Virus record (IMG/VR): IMGVR_UViG_3300042883_000159
Location: 1-21,732 of that record
Source of the DNA: a virus
Direction: 5' to 3' (one strand)
DNA: 21,732 nucleotides
The position numbers and the translations under genes were made by a program. The notes below the pieces were generated by a model. The model was given only the letters and a program-made list of their open reading frames with translations, made no database searches and was not told the DNA's origin. Of the stretch, positions 6,208 through 14,443 are shown in pieces (positions within the stretch are counted from its first letter, which is position 1; every line of letters starts with the position of its first letter).

Positions 6208-6625
6208 AACAAAACTAATAGAGACTCCTGAGAAGCTGATGGAGATATTTGAGGAGTATAGAGCTTATACTCTAGATAATCCTAGACATAAATGGGTGCT
6301 ATCACAAAAGACTGCAGAGATGGTGGCAGAGCCTTTGAGAGTGCCTTTAACATTAGATGGCTTTCAAGTATTCTGCTATAATAACTACTCAGATGTTCAC
6401 CATTATTTAGATAATACTGATGGTAGATATTCTGACTATGGGACAGTCTGTTCACATATAAAGAGAGAAATCAGAAACGATCAAATACAGGGTGGCATGG
6501 TTGGTCAATACAATCCATCCATCACTCAGAGACTAAACAATCTAACTGAGAAATCGGACATCACTACCAATGGTAAGGACATCTCTGAAATCAAAGTTAA
6601 CATCATCACTAGTGCAAAGGATTGA
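6200..6625 (+). CDS. terS: Terminase small subunit (gp3-like DNA-packaging protein)
   Basis: A 141-residue protein resembling the GP3_package family of DNA-packaging proteins. It has an N-terminal helical segment (ETPEKLMEIFEEYRAYT), then PLTLDGFQVFCYNN at 49-62, a short Cys-containing helix pair YGTVCSHIKREIRNDQ at 80-95, and GGMVGQYNPSITQRLNNL at 98-115, the family's most recognisable stretch. It should recognise the packaging site and regulate the large subunit encoded just downstream. The C-terminal tail (residues 118-141) is polar, probably contacting TerL or DNA. The start overlaps the basic small protein; the stop is one base before the next small gene. Confidence 0.82.
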   Translation: MGRTKLIETPEKLMEIFEEYRAYTLDNPRHKWVLSQKTAEMVAEPLRVPLTLDGFQVFCYNNYSDVHHYLDNTDGRYSDYGTVCSHIKREIRNDQIQGGMVGQYNPSITQRLNNLTEKSDITTNGKDISEIKVNIITSAKD

Positions 6626-6626
6626 A

Positions 6627-6767
6627 ATGATGTGCCAAGCTGTTGAGGCTTACATCTATTCTAAGAAAGGGGTAGCTATAAAGATAAACAGGTTAGCCAT
6701 TATCAGTAATGCTAGACAGATGGAGATGCTAGCCTATGCTTATTCTTATGCCAATGGAGATAGATAG
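6627..6767 (+). CDS. Small protein of unknown function between the terminase subunits (46 aa)
   Basis: ATG at 6627 lies one base after the terminase small subunit stop, which is why I prefer it to the in-frame ATG at 6570 inside that gene. The product is helical, with a slightly amphipathic first half (MCQAVEAYIYSKKGVAIKI) and a second helix (ARQMEMLAYAYSYANG). Its end overlaps the terminase large subunit start by 14 bases. No family is recognised. Small genes between terS and terL may modulate packaging, but nothing in the sequence shows this. Confidence 0.5.
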   Translation: MMCQAVEAYIYSKKGVAIKINRLAIISNARQMEMLAYAYSYANGDR

Positions 6768-7905
6768 CACCGTTATATTCCAAAAGAACTATGCAGCTCT
6801 CACTGATCCTGCACTAAGATTCATTATCAATGAGGGAGGGAGTAGGTCATCTAAGACCTACAGCCTTTGTCAGATGCTAATAGTCTACTGCTATCAGAAT
6901 AAGAATAAGGTAGTGTCAATCATTCGTAAGACATTCCCTGCACTGAGAGCTACAGTCATGAGGGACTTTCTAGAGATCATGAAAGACATGGACATCTATG
7001 AGATAAGTAATCATAACAAGTCAGAGCATATCTACTCATTCCCTAATGGCTCAATAGTGGAGTTCTTTAGTGTAGATGATGAGCAGAAGATAAGAGGTAG
7101 GAAGAGAGATGTGGCATGGTGCAATGAGGCTAATGAGTTATTCTATGATGACTTTACTCAGCTGAACATGAGAACAGAGGACAAGCTAATCTTTGACTAC
7201 AATCCCTCTGAGTCATCATCCTGGCTTTATGACCTACCAACTGAGGAGAGCATACTGATTAAGTCTACCTATAGGGACAATCCATTCCTCCCTGATAGTA
7301 TTAAGAAGCAGATAGAGGACTTGAAGAGAACTGATGAGGCAATGTATCAGATATATGCATTAGGTGAGAAAGCTATCTCTAAGAGTAACATCTATTCTAA
7401 TTGGACCTTTATTGCTCATAGACCTGTTAAGTTTGTTAAGTATGTAATGGGCTTAGACTTTGGATACAATCACCCCACAGCTCTAGTCAGAGTCTACTAC
7501 TGTGATAATGATATATTCATTGAGAAGATTATCTATGAGAGCTACCTTACCACTACTCAGCTGATAGAGAGGATGGATGCATTGAATGTGGATAAGAATA
7601 TAGAAATCATGGCAGACTACTCAAGACCTGAGATAATAGCAGAGATGAATACTGCAGGCTATGATGTGCATAATGCTAACAAGGTAGTTAAGAAAGGCAT
7701 AGATAACATTAAGACCTTTGGAGTATTTTGTCAGGAGGATAAGCAGATAATGAAGGAGTATGAGAACTATAAGTGGAAGAAAATTGGTGATCAGATTATG
7801 GATGAACCTGTAAAGCTGTACGATGATGCTATGGATGCTATCCGATATGCTACCACTTACATCAGGCAGGAGTATTACACTGATGACTCCTATTATTCGT
7901 TCTAA
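6754..7905 (+). CDS. terL: Terminase large subunit (Phage_terminase_3-like ATPase and nuclease)
   Basis: A 383-residue packaging motor. ATPase half: GGSRSSKTY at 28-36 is the Walker A-like loop of this terminase type, RKTFPALRATV near 58-68 the following conserved segment, and DVAWCNEANE at 119-128 the Walker B with catalytic Glu. FDYNPS near 147-152 matches the coupling motif. Nuclease half (RNase H-like): GLDFG at 233-237, MADYS at 286-290 with Asp288, and DDAMDAIRYA at 357-366 supply the metal-binding acidic residues. I chose ATG 6754 (MEIDSTV) over 6736 because it reduces the overlap with the preceding gene. All key motifs are present, so it should be active. The stop codon overlaps the upstream box of the first late promoter. 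Confidence 0.95.
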   Translation: MEIDSTVIFQKNYAALTDPALRFIINEGGSRSSKTYSLCQMLIVYCYQNKNKVVSIIRKTFPALRATVMRDFLEIMKDMDIYEISNHNKSEHIYSFPNGSIVEFFSVDDEQKIRGRKRDVAWCNEANELFYDDFTQLNMRTEDKLIFDYNPSESSSWLYDLPTEESILIKSTYRDNPFLPDSIKKQIEDLKRTDEAMYQIYALGEKAISKSNIYSNWTFIAHRPVKFVKYVMGLDFGYNHPTALVRVYYCDNDIFIEKIIYESYLTTTQLIERMDALNVDKNIEIMADYSRPEIIAEMNTAGYDVHNANKVVKKGIDNIKTFGVFCQEDKQIMKEYENYKWKKIGDQIMDEPVKLYDDAMDAIRYATTYIRQEYYTDDSYYSF

Positions 7906-7934
7906 ACAAAAACCTATCTTAATATAATATAGTT
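7903..7934 (+). promoter_or_regulatory. Phage-specific late promoter candidate, copy 1
   Basis: TAAACA (7903-7908, overlapping the terL stop codon), a 14-base gap, then TATAATATAGTT (7923-7934) directly followed by ATG at 7935. It shares both boxes and spacing with three other copies in this window. It does not match the host TAnnTTTG pattern. It would drive the tail genes. Confidence 0.65.
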
Positions 7935-8285
7935 ATGAGTAATGATATACTTAGAGACATTGCTACAGCATATTCAGTAGGGACTTATCCTCCATTGAAT
8001 GAATCTTACATATTTGCTATAGCTAATCATTATGGTATAGATGTATCTAACTCTAAAAACTTAATAGGAGATATACTATCTGTAGTAGGTGGAGATCCTG
8101 AGACATCAGACGATCACCTTATGAATATAGTCTTAGAGTTAGGAGGTACAGTCACAATCAATGCTAATTGGCTAGAGGCATGGCTATTGGTTGCAGGGGG
8201 AGGTCCTCCATCAACTGACAACAGGGTAACTGAGATTAGGGATCAAAGAGTAACAGAAGATAACGACAACAGAGTAATACAATAA
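7935..8285 (+). CDS. Small putative structural protein, first gene of the tail unit (116 aa)
   Basis: The first gene after the copy-1 late promoter, with the start codon abutting it. The N-terminal two thirds are mixed helix and strand (SYIFAIANHYGI, NLIGDILSVVGGDPE, HLMNIVLELGG). The C-terminus contains three related short units, DNRVTE, DQRVTE and DNRVIQ. These look like a polar repeat that could trimerise or bind the fibre encoded four bases after the stop. No family is recognised. The position before a fibre gene suggests an adaptor or minor virion protein, which is inference only. Confidence 0.6.
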   Translation: MSNDILRDIATAYSVGTYPPLNESYIFAIANHYGIDVSNSKNLIGDILSVVGGDPETSDDHLMNIVLELGGTVTINANWLEAWLLVAGGGPPSTDNRVTEIRDQRVTEDNDNRVIQ

Positions 8286-8288
8286 ATT

Positions 8289-10070
8289 ATGGCAGATAAA
8301 AAGATTAGTCAATTAACAGCAAAAGGTACACCTATAGCAGCTACTGACTTAGTAGAAATTAGTGAGAGTAATGGTGCAGGTGGCTATGTGACAAAGTCAG
8401 TAACAGGTGCAAATATCCTAGCTTCAAAGCAGGATACTTTAGTTAGTGGTACAAACATTAAGACCATTAATGGTAGCTCTGTTTTAGGCAGTGGTAACTT
8501 AGTAGTGACTCCAGGTGTAGCATCACTTACAGCAACAGCACCTGTAGTAGCTACAGGAACTAGTACTCCTGTTATCAGCTTAGCTTCAGCTTATGGAGAT
8601 ACTCAGAATCCTTATGCCTCAAAGACTGCTAATCATATTCTTGCAGCACCTAATGGTACGGCAGGAGTACCAACATTCAGAGCTATGGTAGCATCCGATG
8701 TCCCTACTTTGAATCAAAGTACTACAGGCAATGCTGCAACGGTTACAACTAATGCAAATCTTACAGGACCTGTCACAAGTATAGGCAATGCAACAGCTAT
8801 TGCTAATGGAGCTATCTCTAATGCAATGCTAGCTAATGGAGCTGTAGCGAATCTATCAGGTACTAATACAGGTGACAATGCTACGAATAGTCAATATAGT
8901 GGCTTAGTAAGTAATGCAACTCATACAGGTGATGCTACAGGGAATGTAGGCTTAACTGTTAAGGGTATCAATGGCACTATACTATCTAATCTTACTACAG
9001 GGATATTAAAGAACACAACAGGCACAGGTGTACCAAGTATAGCTGTAGCTGCTGATTTCCCTATACTCAATCAAAACACTACAGGTACAGCAGGCTCTAC
9101 TGCTACATTAGCAACTGCGAGAACAATATCCACTAATGGTGATGTACTATATACATCCCCTCCATTTGATGGCTCTGCAAATGTTCTAGGCACAGCTACA
9201 TTAGCATCAATAGGTGTAGCAGGAACTTATACAAAGGTAACTACAGATGCTAAAGGTAGAGTAACAGTAGGAGCTAATATAACTGCAGGAGATGTACCTA
9301 CTCTTAATCAGAATACAACAGGTACAGCAGACAACGTTACAGGAATTGTAGCAGTAGCGAATGGAGGTACAGGCACAGCTACTCCAAGTTTGGTAGCAGG
9401 AACTAATGTAACTATTACAGGGACTTTCCCTAATCAGACTATTAATTCTTCAGGTGGTGGTGGTGGAGGAGTTACACAAATTGTTGCAGGAACAAATGTT
9501 ACAATATCTCCAGCAGGTGGTACAGGAGTAGTTACAATAAATTCTTCAGGTGGTGGTGGTGGTGGTACAGAGATAGGAGCTTTGATTGGTGGTGGTGTAG
9601 TAGCAGCAGTATTTAATCAAAGTGGAGTAAATAAAGCTCTTGTTGTAAGTTTGACTAATTTATCTACAAGTATTATTTGGACTACGGCTGCATTTCAAAA
9701 TACTTTAGTACCTGGTGCTGGTGCTCAAAGTTTTTCTGACGGTCTTATAAATACTAATGCAATTATAGCACAAACAGGAGCTGCTGCGACTACATCTTAT
9801 GCTGCAGGACTTGCAAGACTTTTTGCAGGTGGTGGTTTTAGTGATTGGTATCTACCTTCAATATGGGAGTTAAATATGTGTTATAATTCAGCGGCTATTA
9901 TTAATAGAATTACAGGAGTTACGGCTTTAGGTGCAACAGGTTATTGGAGTTCTACGGAGAATGGGGCTTCTACTGCGTGGAATCTTAGTTTTGGCTTTGC
10001 AACTTTTGACAACACAGCAACAAAAAACTTTGGTAGGTCTGTCCGAGCTGTAAGAATACATACAATTTAA
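8289..10070 (+). CDS. Tail fibre / receptor-binding protein with C-terminal DUF1566/Lcl-type lectin-like tip
   Basis: A 593-residue fibre. The start MADKKISQLTAKGTPIAATDLVEI is the collar-like sequence typical of phage fibres. Residues 40-390 are Thr/Asn/Gly/Ala-rich repeats, including three copies of LNQ-x-TTG-x-A (from about 8710, 9068 and 9302) and TNGDVLYTSPP. Two glycine runs (SSGGGGGG) follow, separating a short beta unit. Residues from about 438 form a compact C-terminal domain: FSDWYLPSIWELN, GYWSSTENG, WNLSFGF, and the ending SVRAVRIH. This is the signature of DUF1566/Lcl C-terminal domains, a C-type-lectin-related fold used for ligand binding. CG content and codon use rise in the tip, suggesting exchange by recombination. 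Host recognition is inferred. Confidence 0.85.
   Translation: MADKKISQLTAKGTPIAATDLVEISESNGAGGYVTKSVTGANILASKQDTLVSGTNIKTINGSSVLGSGNLVVTPGVASLTATAPVVATGTSTPVISLASAYGDTQNPYASKTANHILAAPNGTAGVPTFRAMVASDVPTLNQSTTGNAATVTTNANLTGPVTSIGNATAIANGAISNAMLANGAVANLSGTNTGDNATNSQYSGLVSNATHTGDATGNVGLTVKGINGTILSNLTTGILKNTTGTGVPSIAVAADFPILNQNTTGTAGSTATLATARTISTNGDVLYTSPPFDGSANVLGTATLASIGVAGTYTKVTTDAKGRVTVGANITAGDVPTLNQNTTGTADNVTGIVAVANGGTGTATPSLVAGTNVTITGTFPNQTINSSGGGGGGVTQIVAGTNVTISPAGGTGVVTINSSGGGGGGTEIGALIGGGVVAAVFNQSGVNKALVVSLTNLSTSIIWTTAAFQNTLVPGAGAQSFSDGLINTNAIIAQTGAAATTSYAAGLARLFAGGGFSDWYLPSIWELNMCYNSAAIINRITGVTALGATGYWSSTENGASTAWNLSFGFATFDNTATKNFGRSVRAVRIHTI
9444..9466 (+). repeat. Direct repeat, copy 1, encoding Ser-Ser-Gly-rich linker
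   Basis: A 23-base sequence beginning AATTCTTCAGGTGG is repeated identically at 9540-9562. Both copies encode NSSGGGG linkers of the fibre, with further GGT codons after the second. They could recombine to delete or duplicate the unit between them. Confidence 0.7.
9540..9562 (+). repeat. Direct repeat, copy 2, encoding Ser-Ser-Gly-rich linker
   Basis: Identical to 9444-9466. It lies immediately before the junction to the lectin-like tip, so it also marks the boundary where base composition changes. Confidence 0.7.
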
Positions 10071-10080
10071 ATAAATTAAG

Positions 10081-10233
10081 ATGAAACAATTAATAGGATA
10101 TTATAACGAGCAAGGAACTTATATAGAAGAGCTTGTAGATGTTATTGAAAGAACTAGCGAGGAACTAATACAAGAGAAAGAAACACAGCTCTTAGCTTTG
10201 TATGCTGAGTTGAAATCTTTAAGAGGAGAATAG
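10081..10233 (+). CDS. Small acidic coiled-coil protein (50 aa)
   Basis: ATG at 10081 opens a 50-codon frame ending at TAG 10231-10233, and the next gene's ATG follows immediately. After MKQLIGYYNEQGTYIEEL the protein is one long acidic helix (EELIQEKETQLLALYAELKS) with heptad-like leucine and isoleucine spacing, suggesting a coiled coil. It lies directly after the fibre gene, where fibre chaperones or small trimerisation proteins are found, but no family is recognised. The tight packing against both neighbours is the best evidence that it is translated. Confidence 0.65.
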   Translation: MKQLIGYYNEQGTYIEELVDVIERTSEELIQEKETQLLALYAELKSLRGE

Positions 10234-11628
10234 ATGCCTGCTACTACAATCATAGCACAGCCATCTGTAATGATGCCTGCTTATAATCCTATTAAGTATA
10301 TCATAGATAATGCTTATAAGAATGAGCCTGGCTTCAGATATATCTTTACGGTCTATCCTGTAACTAATGCTACTCCGATAGCTCAGTATAAGACTCTACC
10401 TGTATTCGGCACAGGGTATGGTGAGCAGGATATCTCTAGGCTGATGCAATCATTGGTGACATGGAAGTTTGCTGCAGGTCAAGTCAATGAGTCATGGTAT
10501 CAATATGATATCCGATTTGGCTATGAGTACACTGCTAATATTCAATATACTAACTCACTTACACAAAGTACAGGAGGAGATATAGTGATACATTACAATG
10601 CTCATGGTTTTGTAGCAGGTGATCAGATTAGTATTACTCAGGCATTTGGAGGTATTGCTGCTAATCCTACAGTAGAGGGATTGCATACTGTTATCTTTGC
10701 TAGCACTAACCTATTTGTTATAAATGCTAGATGGGATACTGTCACTGATGCCACTATCAATGGCACTGTTACCTATGCAGATTTAAGAAAGACAATACTT
10801 TTAGATGATGTGACTCTATCAGAGTTAGAGGTATTCAATGGAGCTTATAGCTTAGGTATCTATGCTCAGGGATTATTCCCATCTACACAGTACAATACTA
10901 CACTTATTCCTAGTAATGCTTTGACATCATTGATTGGCAATACTCAAGATAGTGCAGCATCTATTGCCACAGGTCAATTATATTATTTAATGGTTAGAAC
11001 AGATAGTGTAGGTACTTATGATATTACTTATTTTGATTGGGATGATTATCAATTAACATCATCTATTGTAGAACCCGCTAGTGATGGATTATATAACTTT
11101 CTTGTGACTACAGATGTACCATCTGAAACTCCTATCACTCAAAACTTTTATGTAGTAATAAAAGGTGGTTCTGCAGAAATTCGGTACTACTTTAAATATG
11201 ACAATAGATGTGTTATCAATGAAGATTATCTTTACTACTTAGATAGAATGGGATCCTTCCAATCCTTTGCATTTCAACTCAAGACCTATGAGAAAGGGCA
11301 GATAACTAGAGAGATGTATAATCAGCACGTAGATGGTCAGGTGGTAGATGGCGAATGGTTGTATAGCTCAACTGCTATAGGCAACAGAACACTAAATACT
11401 AATGTATCTAATACCTTAGAATTAAATACTAATTGGATGGACCAATACGATGCTGATAGATTTCAAGAGCTACTAACATCCCCTCAAGTGTTCTACAATA
11501 ATGGTATAGAATCAAGAGCTTGCACTATAGATGCTACATCTTTTGAGAACTTTAGACAGCGAAATAAGAATCTAATTAAGCAATCAGTAACTATTAAGCT
11601 AGCACTTAATACTCCTATCAATGGTTAG
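10234..11628 (+). CDS. Putative tail/baseplate structural protein (464 aa)
   Basis: Almost wholly beta-rich, with many Thr/Asn/Tyr residues and no signal peptide or membrane segment, as in virion proteins. Recognisable blocks are an N-terminal PATTIIAQPSVMMPAYNPIKY (residues 2-22), a 'YNAHGFVAGDQISITQ' segment near 125-140 that looks like a small beta insertion domain of the kind common in virion proteins, and a C-terminal YYLDRMGSFQSFAFQLKTYE block (about 335-354). It overlaps the following tail gene by eight bases and begins directly after the coiled-coil gene. The order fibre, this gene, large tail protein, tape measure suggests a distal-tail or baseplate component. No enzymatic motif was seen. 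Confidence 0.6.
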   Translation: MPATTIIAQPSVMMPAYNPIKYIIDNAYKNEPGFRYIFTVYPVTNATPIAQYKTLPVFGTGYGEQDISRLMQSLVTWKFAAGQVNESWYQYDIRFGYEYTANIQYTNSLTQSTGGDIVIHYNAHGFVAGDQISITQAFGGIAANPTVEGLHTVIFASTNLFVINARWDTVTDATINGTVTYADLRKTILLDDVTLSELEVFNGAYSLGIYAQGLFPSTQYNTTLIPSNALTSLIGNTQDSAASIATGQLYYLMVRTDSVGTYDITYFDWDDYQLTSSIVEPASDGLYNFLVTTDVPSETPITQNFYVVIKGGSAEIRYYFKYDNRCVINEDYLYYLDRMGSFQSFAFQLKTYEKGQITREMYNQHVDGQVVDGEWLYSSTAIGNRTLNTNVSNTLELNTNWMDQYDADRFQELLTSPQVFYNNGIESRACTIDATSFENFRQRNKNLIKQSVTIKLALNTPING

Positions 11629-14443
11629 GATACAACTTAGCACAGGCTACCTAGATGTCAAAGAGGGTACATCATTCCCTCTTAACTTTAGCATTGGAGA
11701 TATTAGAGATATATCTAAGAGAACAGGTAACTTTAGTAAGACCATTACTTTAGTAGGCAATAACAATAACAATAACCTGTTGAATCACTACTATGATGTA
11801 AACATTCAAGCTGGCACTTTTAATATTAATACGCTCACTAGCTGTGATGTTATTCAGGATGGTATCCCTGTTATGACTAACGCAACTCTTCAACTCATTA
11901 ACATTAAGAAGTCACAGCTCACATCAGCCTATGAGCAGATGGTGGAGTATGAGGTACTGATTAAAGAGGATAGAGGTACATTCTTTACTGACATCTCTAA
12001 TAAGTATTTGACTGATATAGATTTCTCAGACTTAGATCACTTTGTAGATGCTAATGTAGTTATTAGTACTTTTGAATATGGAGGACCAGAGGGGTATAAG
12101 TATGTGATGCCATTCAACATAGACAATCAATATCAGCTAAATTGGTTTAAGCCTGCTATCTATGCTAAAAATTACTTTGATAGAATCTTTGCTACTGCAG
12201 GATATAGTTATACTTGGGATGGATTAGCAGCTGCGAACTTTGATAAGCTACTGATACCTTACAATGGTGATCAGAATATAGTGGATTGGAATGATTATAA
12301 GGTAGTGGCAGAGAATAGTGGATATAGTTTTACTAAAAACTATTCACCATACAGTGGATCTACTTATGCTTTTCAACAATCTTTTATTACACCAGGAGCA
12401 ATAGCTACAGGATGGACTGAGATATCAGATCCTGCTAATATATTTAATCCTGCTAATGGTCAATACACTACTCCTCAATGGGTAGGTAATGGCTCAGGGG
12501 AATCTTATGTATTTGAAGCAACTGTACAGGGTACTATTAGTATTAATCCACCAACAAACATGATATATAATAATTTAGGTAGAACAATTAAATACGTTCC
12601 TTATTTTGTGGCATATGTTGGTGTGGCACAAAACGTAAAATGTCTAGCAACTCCTATATTATTACCTAGCTCTGCAACTGTATATTCACCTGGAGTACAA
12701 CAGATAGGTACTTTAAATGAAGTATTTACATTTAATGCTACTACTAATGGTTCAGGAGGGATAGATGTAGGAGATATACAGTATGTACTTGCAGGAGTAG
12801 ATATTTATGAAACTGACTCAAATGGAAATGTAGTAGGAACTGTAGGTTTTGCTGCTTGGAATAATTCTCCATCATCAGCCCCAACTACTGCTCCTAGCAT
12901 TATCCTAGACATCACATCAATTGACCTCACAATCAGACCATCTGATAACATCCCATTGAACAGTGGTATAACTACCATGAATAACTTTATCCCTGAGAAG
13001 ATTAAGCAATCGGATTTTATTAAGAGCATCTTTATGATGTACAATATTTATGCTACTGCTGATGTTGATAATCAGAATAATCTAATCCTAATCAGTAGAG
13101 ATGAGTATTATGATTCAGGCAAAGCTGTAGATTGGACTAATAAGCTGATGAAAGATAAGGAGCAGTCTATAATCTTTATCCCTGAGCTTAATAATAAGAA
13201 GCTAAGACTAACATACAAGGCAGATACTGATTCACCTAATACAGTCTATACAGGTGTTACTAATGAGATATATGGACAAGTGGAGGTAACCTTTGAGAAT
13301 GAGTATGTGAAAGGTATAGATGTCAAAGAACTTATCTTCTCACCTACTCCTGTACAGCCTACAGTATTCGGTGCATTCCTACCATTATTAAATGGTGCAG
13401 CACCTAAGACTAACATCAGAATATTATATGATAATAGGCATAAGGTTGCTCAGGAGGTTATAATTAATTCAGGGTATGATACACAAACATCTACAGGTGG
13501 AGTTTATCCCTACCTCTCACATTTTAGAGGAGATCCATTTAATCCTCTCTCAGATATTAACTTTGCAGAATGTCAATACTATTACTATCAAGTAAATCAG
13601 AACACTAATAACAATCTTTACAATAGTTATTGGAGGAGAACAGTAGCACAAATAAATGGCGGTAAGCTATTGACTGCATACTTTCTACTTAATGAGGTAG
13701 ACATCCAATTAATGGAGCTGAATGATAAGATAAGGATTGACAATTCATGGTGGAGTATTAATAAGATTATTGATTATAATGCTAATGACTTAGTGCCTAC
13801 TAAAGTAGAATTAATTAGCTTAGAGACTGAGATAGATTTGCCTAGCTTTGCAGGTGGTACTACTACTCCTGTAGGTCCAGATACTCCTGTAGGACCAGGT
13901 AATGGTGAACAGATTGCAAGTATAATGCAAGGGTATAATACTAAGACTAATGTAACTACTAACAATCGTAACTCTATAATCTTAGGCTCAGGTAATGTAG
14001 TAGGTGATGGACTTAAAGCCATGATAGTAGGAGATAATCTAAGCCTAGAGAATGATGGCATAGCTACTACTAATATGACCATCACTCAGACATTAAATGG
14101 TAGAGCTGTTAGTGATATACTACCTACCTACACTAAATACATAGCTTTGATTAGTCAGACTAGCACCTCAGCACCTACAGTCATAGAGCTAGAGAATACT
14201 ATAGGACCTATAATTTGGACTAGAGGAGTAGTAGGTATATATTTTGGTACATTAGCAGGAGCTTTTACTTTAAATAAGACTTATGTAATGCTAAGCAATG
14301 TATTGCCTAATAGTATGGTAATGGCAAAGAGAAGAGATAATAATACTATTGAGATAAATACTACCAACTTACATAGTCCTACTGCAGCTTATCATGATAC
14401 ACACTTACTTAACAACACCCTAGAAATCAGAGTATATGAATGA
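11621..14443 (+). CDS. Large tail/baseplate protein (940 aa) with C-terminal beta-solenoid-like segment
   Basis: The N-terminus contains FPLNFSIGDIRDISKRTGNF followed by SKTITL (residues 19-44). This 'FP-x-F-x-I-x-D ... R-x-G-x-FS-x-T-x-x-L' pattern is, from memory, characteristic of large tail proteins in Bacteroidota phages, possibly equivalent to the hub/tail-tip protein. An asparagine run (NNNNNN, 47-52) comes from an AATAAC-type tandem repeat. The long middle part is beta-rich with aromatic residues. A Gly/Pro/Thr linker around residues 745-763 (GGTTTPVGPDTPVGPGNG) precedes a segment with ILGSGNVVGDG and MIVGDNLS repeats, resembling left-handed beta-roll adhesin heads. The C-terminal end may be an exposed adhesive tip. 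It overlaps the tape-measure gene by eight bases. Confidence 0.7.
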   Translation: MVRIQLSTGYLDVKEGTSFPLNFSIGDIRDISKRTGNFSKTITLVGNNNNNNLLNHYYDVNIQAGTFNINTLTSCDVIQDGIPVMTNATLQLINIKKSQLTSAYEQMVEYEVLIKEDRGTFFTDISNKYLTDIDFSDLDHFVDANVVISTFEYGGPEGYKYVMPFNIDNQYQLNWFKPAIYAKNYFDRIFATAGYSYTWDGLAAANFDKLLIPYNGDQNIVDWNDYKVVAENSGYSFTKNYSPYSGSTYAFQQSFITPGAIATGWTEISDPANIFNPANGQYTTPQWVGNGSGESYVFEATVQGTISINPPTNMIYNNLGRTIKYVPYFVAYVGVAQNVKCLATPILLPSSATVYSPGVQQIGTLNEVFTFNATTNGSGGIDVGDIQYVLAGVDIYETDSNGNVVGTVGFAAWNNSPSSAPTTAPSIILDITSIDLTIRPSDNIPLNSGITTMNNFIPEKIKQSDFIKSIFMMYNIYATADVDNQNNLILISRDEYYDSGKAVDWTNKLMKDKEQSIIFIPELNNKKLRLTYKADTDSPNTVYTGVTNEIYGQVEVTFENEYVKGIDVKELIFSPTPVQPTVFGAFLPLLNGAAPKTNIRILYDNRHKVAQEVIINSGYDTQTSTGGVYPYLSHFRGDPFNPLSDINFAECQYYYYQVNQNTNNNLYNSYWRRTVAQINGGKLLTAYFLLNEVDIQLMELNDKIRIDNSWWSINKIIDYNANDLVPTKVELISLETEIDLPSFAGGTTTPVGPDTPVGPGNGEQIASIMQGYNTKTNVTTNNRNSIILGSGNVVGDGLKAMIVGDNLSLENDGIATTNMTITQTLNGRAVSDILPTYTKYIALISQTSTSAPTVIELENTIGPIIWTRGVVGIYFGTLAGAFTLNKTYVMLSNVLPNSMVMAKRRDNNTIEINTTNLHSPTAAYHDTHLLNNTLEIRVYE

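Noticed and set aside
9601-10233. Complete diversity-generating retroelement
   Set aside because: No reverse transcriptase, no template repeat and no Avd-like gene in the window. The 50-residue gene after the fibre is too short and is a simple coiled coil.
12805-14085. Minus-strand frames opposite the large tail protein
   Set aside because: Same reasoning: antisense to a well-supported gene, no promoter, no recognisable domain.
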